A stretch of 64,000 bases of DNA from Amycolatopsis azurea DSM 43854 (GTDB lineage: Bacteria > Actinomycetota > Actinomycetes > Mycobacteriales > Pseudonocardiaceae): NCBI RefSeq assembly GCF_001995215.1, contig NZ_MUXN01000011.1, forward strand, positions 1 through 64,000. Reading direction: 5' to 3'. This document shows positions 61,708 to 64,000 of the stretch, one piece after another (positions within the stretch are counted from its first letter, which is position 1; the number at the start of each line of letters is the position of its first letter). The translations under genes and the position numbers were made by a program. The notes beneath the pieces are model-generated. The model was not told where the DNA came from. It was given only the letters and a program-made list of their open reading frames with translations, and made no database searches.

Positions 61708-63291
61708 TCAACGCGGCAGCGTCACCTCGACGGTCGTTCCCACGCCGAGCGTGCTGGCGACCGTGAGCCTGCCGTCCATCGCCTCGACGAGTCCCTTGGC
61801 CAGCGGCAGGCCGAGGCCGATGCCTTGGCCGGAGTCGGCGCCGAGCCGGTCGAACGGGGTGAACAGGCGGCCGAGGTTCTCCGGCGTGATGCCGCGGCCG
61901 GTGTCGGCGATGGTGACGACCACCGCGTCCGGTTCGGTCCGGGTGGTGATCGTGACGGTCCCGTCCATCCGGTTGTAGCGCACGGCGTTCCCCGTGAGGT
62001 TGAGCAGGATCTGCTTGAGCCTGCGCTCGTCGCAGCGCACCATGATCGGCTCGCTCTCGTCGCGGAAGCGGACGCCCTCGGCGTCGGCCAGCGGTTCCAG
62101 CAGGTTCAGCACCTCGGCGACCACCGTCGGCACGTCGATGTCCGCCGGGAGCAGTGGCAGGGCGCGGGCTTCGATCCGGGCGATGTCCAGGACGTCGTCC
62201 ACCATGGCGAGGATGTGCCCGGCCGCGCCGTTGATGTGTTCCAGCGCCGCCCGGCGGCGTTCCGGCGGCAGGTCGAGCGATCCGAGCAGTTCGGTGAACC
62301 CGGTGACGGCCTGCAAAGGCGTGCGGAGTTCGTGGCCGAGAGCGGCGACGAAGTCGGTCTTGGCGCGGCTGGCCTGCTCGGCGGCCTGCCGGGCGACGTC
62401 CGCCTCGTGCCTGCCCCGGCGTTCCCGTTCGGCGGCGCGGCGCTGGGTGACGTCCAGGACGTTGGCGATCAGCCGGACCGGCACGCCGTCGGGTCCGGCC
62501 ACCGGCGAGACCGAGACGACCACGTCGAGCGTCCTGCCGTCGGAGTGGTGCAGCGTCGCCTCGTAGGGCGCCTCCGGGGTGCCCGCCGGGGTGAACAGGT
62601 CGGTGAGCCGGACCCCGGTCAGTTCGTGTTCCGAGCGTCCGAGTAGGTGTCGCAGCGCCTGGTTGGTCCTGGTCAGCGCCCCGTCGGGTTCGGTGATCGC
62701 CATCCCGATCGCGTTGTCGTCGAACGCCCGCCGGAACCGCTCCTCGCTGTCGGCGAGCGCGCCGAAGAGGATGTCGTGGTCGATGGCCACCGACGCGAGG
62801 TGGGTCAGCCTGTCGACCAGGTCCTGTTCGCGCGGTGTCGGCTGGTGCGGCTGTTCGTGGTACACCGCGAAGGTGCCGACCACGTTGTCCCGGCCGCGGA
62901 TCGGCGTCGACCAGCAGGACCGCAGGCCGTGCGCGCCCGCGAGCTCGCGGTACCGGATCCAGCGCGGGTCGGTGGTGACGTCCTCGGCGACGATCGGTAC
63001 CCCGAGGTACGCGGCCGCGCCGCAGGACCCCTCGTCCCGGCCGATGGGGAGGCCGTCGATGCTGGAGGAGTAGGCCGACGGCAGCGAGGGGGCGGCGCCA
63101 TGGCGCAACGTCGCGGCTCCCGCGTCGAGCAGCAGGATCGAGCAGTGGCAGCCCGGCATGAGCCGTTCGAGGGTGGTCGCGACCTCGGTCAGCACCGCGG
63201 TCAGCGGCGCACCGCCCGCGATGCGTTCGAGGACGCCGGACTGCGCCCGCAGCAGTGCTTCGGTGTCGGAGACGGCTTCGGAAGTGGTCAC
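61708..63291 (-). CDS. GAF-PAS sensor histidine kinase
   Basis: A 527-residue soluble kinase: GAF domain (about 20-165, PGCHCSILLLD, GSCGAAAYLGVPI), PAS domain (about 170-285, FRRAFDDNAIGMAITEPDG), HisKA with FVAALGHELRTPLQAVTGF (phospho-acceptor His) and HATPase (MILNLTGNAVRYN, DTGRGITPENLGRLF, GLGLPLAKGLVEAM). No membrane segment, so it senses a cytosolic signal. Overlaps the upstream response regulator stop by 4 bases. Confidence 0.92.
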   Translation of the reverse strand: MTTSEAVSDTEALLRAQSGVLERIAGGAPLTAVLTEVATTLERLMPGCHCSILLLDAGAATLRHGAAPSLPSAYSSSIDGLPIGRDEGSCGAAAYLGVPIVAEDVTTDPRWIRYRELAGAHGLRSCWSTPIRGRDNVVGTFAVYHEQPHQPTPREQDLVDRLTHLASVAIDHDILFGALADSEERFRRAFDDNAIGMAITEPDGALTRTNQALRHLLGRSEHELTGVRLTDLFTPAGTPEAPYEATLHHSDGRTLDVVVSVSPVAGPDGVPVRLIANVLDVTQRRAAERERRGRHEADVARQAAEQASRAKTDFVAALGHELRTPLQAVTGFTELLGSLDLPPERRRAALEHINGAAGHILAMVDDVLDIARIEARALPLLPADIDVPTVVAEVLNLLEPLADAEGVRFRDESEPIMVRCDERRLKQILLNLTGNAVRYNRMDGTVTITTRTEPDAVVVTIADTGRGITPENLGRLFTPFDRLGADSGQGIGLGLPLAKGLVEAMDGRLTVASTLGVGTTVEVTLPR

Positions 63292-63989
63292 GGCTCGTAC
63301 CGGTATCCGACGCCTCGGACGGTCCGCACCGGACCCGGCCCGATCTTCTGGCGCAACCGGTGGACGTGTTCGGTGACGGTCGCTTCACCCTGCCACTCGG
63401 CGGCACTCGCCCAGACCCGTTCGAGCAGCTGGGCGCGCGTGAACACCTGCCGCGGGTGCGCCGCCAGGAACGCCAGCAGGTCGAACTCCTTGGCCGTCAT
63501 GGTGAGCTCCTGGCCGTCGAGGAACACTTCGCGCGCGGCGTGGTCGATCCGCAGCCCGGTCGCGGTCACCGGCGAGGTGGGAGCGGCCCGGCGCAGCACC
63601 GACCGGACGCGCGCCGCCAGCTCGCCGGGGGAGAAGGGTTTGACGAGGTAGTCGTCGGCGCCGAGGTCGAGCCCGACGATCCGGTCGGTCTCGCCGCTAC
63701 GGCCGGACAGCACGATCACCGGCAGCGTGGCGTGCTCGCCGCCGCGCAGGCTCCGCAGGACGTCCAGCCCGCCGACCCCGGGCAGGGCGAGGTCCAGGAT
63801 GACGAGGTCCAGCCGTTCCCGTTCGATGGCTTCGAGGGCGCGCCTGCCGTCGGCCGCTTCGGTGACCCGGAACCCTTCGGCCTCCAGCTGCCAGGTGACG
63901 ACCGTCCGCACCCGGGGATCGTCGTCGACGACGAGGACCAGCCGGCCGGCGGCTTCGCGACCGCCGGTGAGCGTCGCACGGGCGTCCAT
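63288..63989 (-). CDS. OmpR-family response regulator
   Basis: A 233-residue regulator with receiver (VVDDDPR, phospho-acceptor Asp in DLVILDLALPGVGG, YLVKPFSPGE) and a C-terminal winged helix (LRIDHAAREVFLDG, LTMTAKEFDLLAFLAAHP, VRTVRGVGYRYEP). ATG at 63989, 11 bases from the window end. It is the first gene of the pair and partners the GAF-PAS kinase. Confidence 0.92.
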   Translation of the reverse strand: MDARATLTGGREAAGRLVLVVDDDPRVRTVVTWQLEAEGFRVTEAADGRRALEAIERERLDLVILDLALPGVGGLDVLRSLRGGEHATLPVIVLSGRSGETDRIVGLDLGADDYLVKPFSPGELAARVRSVLRRAAPTSPVTATGLRIDHAAREVFLDGQELTMTAKEFDLLAFLAAHPRQVFTRAQLLERVWASAAEWQGEATVTEHVHRLRQKIGPGPVRTVRGVGYRYEP

Positions 63990-64000
63990 CGCGGGCTCCT

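Noticed and set aside
1..64000. CRISPR arrays, rRNA genes, replication origins and transposase genes
   Set aside because: No regularly spaced short repeats, rRNA-like sequence, DnaA-box cluster or IS transposase was seen; the only mobility gene is the partial recombinase at the left edge.

Overview
The window is high-GC actinomycete DNA with many GTG starts, four-base start/stop overlaps, a PdtaR-type ANTAR regulator, LuxR/MarR/TetR/XRE regulators, DUF6292 and DUF4037 proteins, an encapsulin-linked terpene operon and Sec-exported lamin-tail proteins. The overall gene content suggests Amycolatopsis or a close relative (inference, no 16S present).

Left edge (1-1 kb): the C-terminal part of a serine recombinase runs into and across a tRNA gene on the opposite strand, so the window starts at the right end of an integrated element. 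1-31 kb is mostly ordinary accessory chromosome: a pdtaR-like gene; two membrane-anchored von Willebrand A proteins, one with a duplicated QAxRDIRG motif; a FAD monooxygenase/MarR pair around an inverted repeat; a glycosyltransferase; transporters; a large LAL-type LuxR regulator; an MTHFR-like protein; a lamin-tail protein; an SGNH hydrolase; a small junk-like junction around 22.6-23.6 kb with a truncated regulator and a probable frameshift; a five-gene sensor/ABC-transporter operon (23.6-28.0 kb); and a 771-residue protein with five internal repeats joined to an MpaB-type (DUF2236) oxygenase domain.

The main attraction is 32.3-42.7 kb: a single tightly packed plus-strand operon of a Family 2B encapsulin shell protein (HK97 fold with an inserted cyclic-nucleotide-binding-like domain), a two-domain geosmin-synthase-like terpene synthase, a cytochrome P450, a polyprenyl diphosphate synthase, and three enzymes of the MEP isoprenoid pathway (IspH with an N-terminal extension, DXS, IspG). 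A good -35/-10 promoter lies before it, and a perfect 25-bp inverted repeat overlaps the last stop codon. Read together, the operon makes its own C5 units, condenses them, cyclises the chain (possibly inside or on a protein shell) and oxidises the product. The second terpene synthase domain has lost the first Asp of its metal-binding motif while keeping the NSE triad, so the product is probably not geosmin.

42.7-64 kb: decayed TetR and ArsR fragments, a methyltransferase, a glycosyltransferase/TetR pair, two tandem SUKH (SMI1/KNR4) genes with no toxin, a secreted HAD phosphatase, an XRE regulator, a secreted serine hydrolase, a CoA-transferase/enoyl-CoA-hydratase fusion, a 1351-residue secreted subtilase, two more lamin-tail proteins around a small XRE regulator, a LuxR regulator whose receiver carries Glu instead of the phospho-acceptor Asp, and a GAF-PAS histidine kinase with an OmpR-type response regulator at the right edge.
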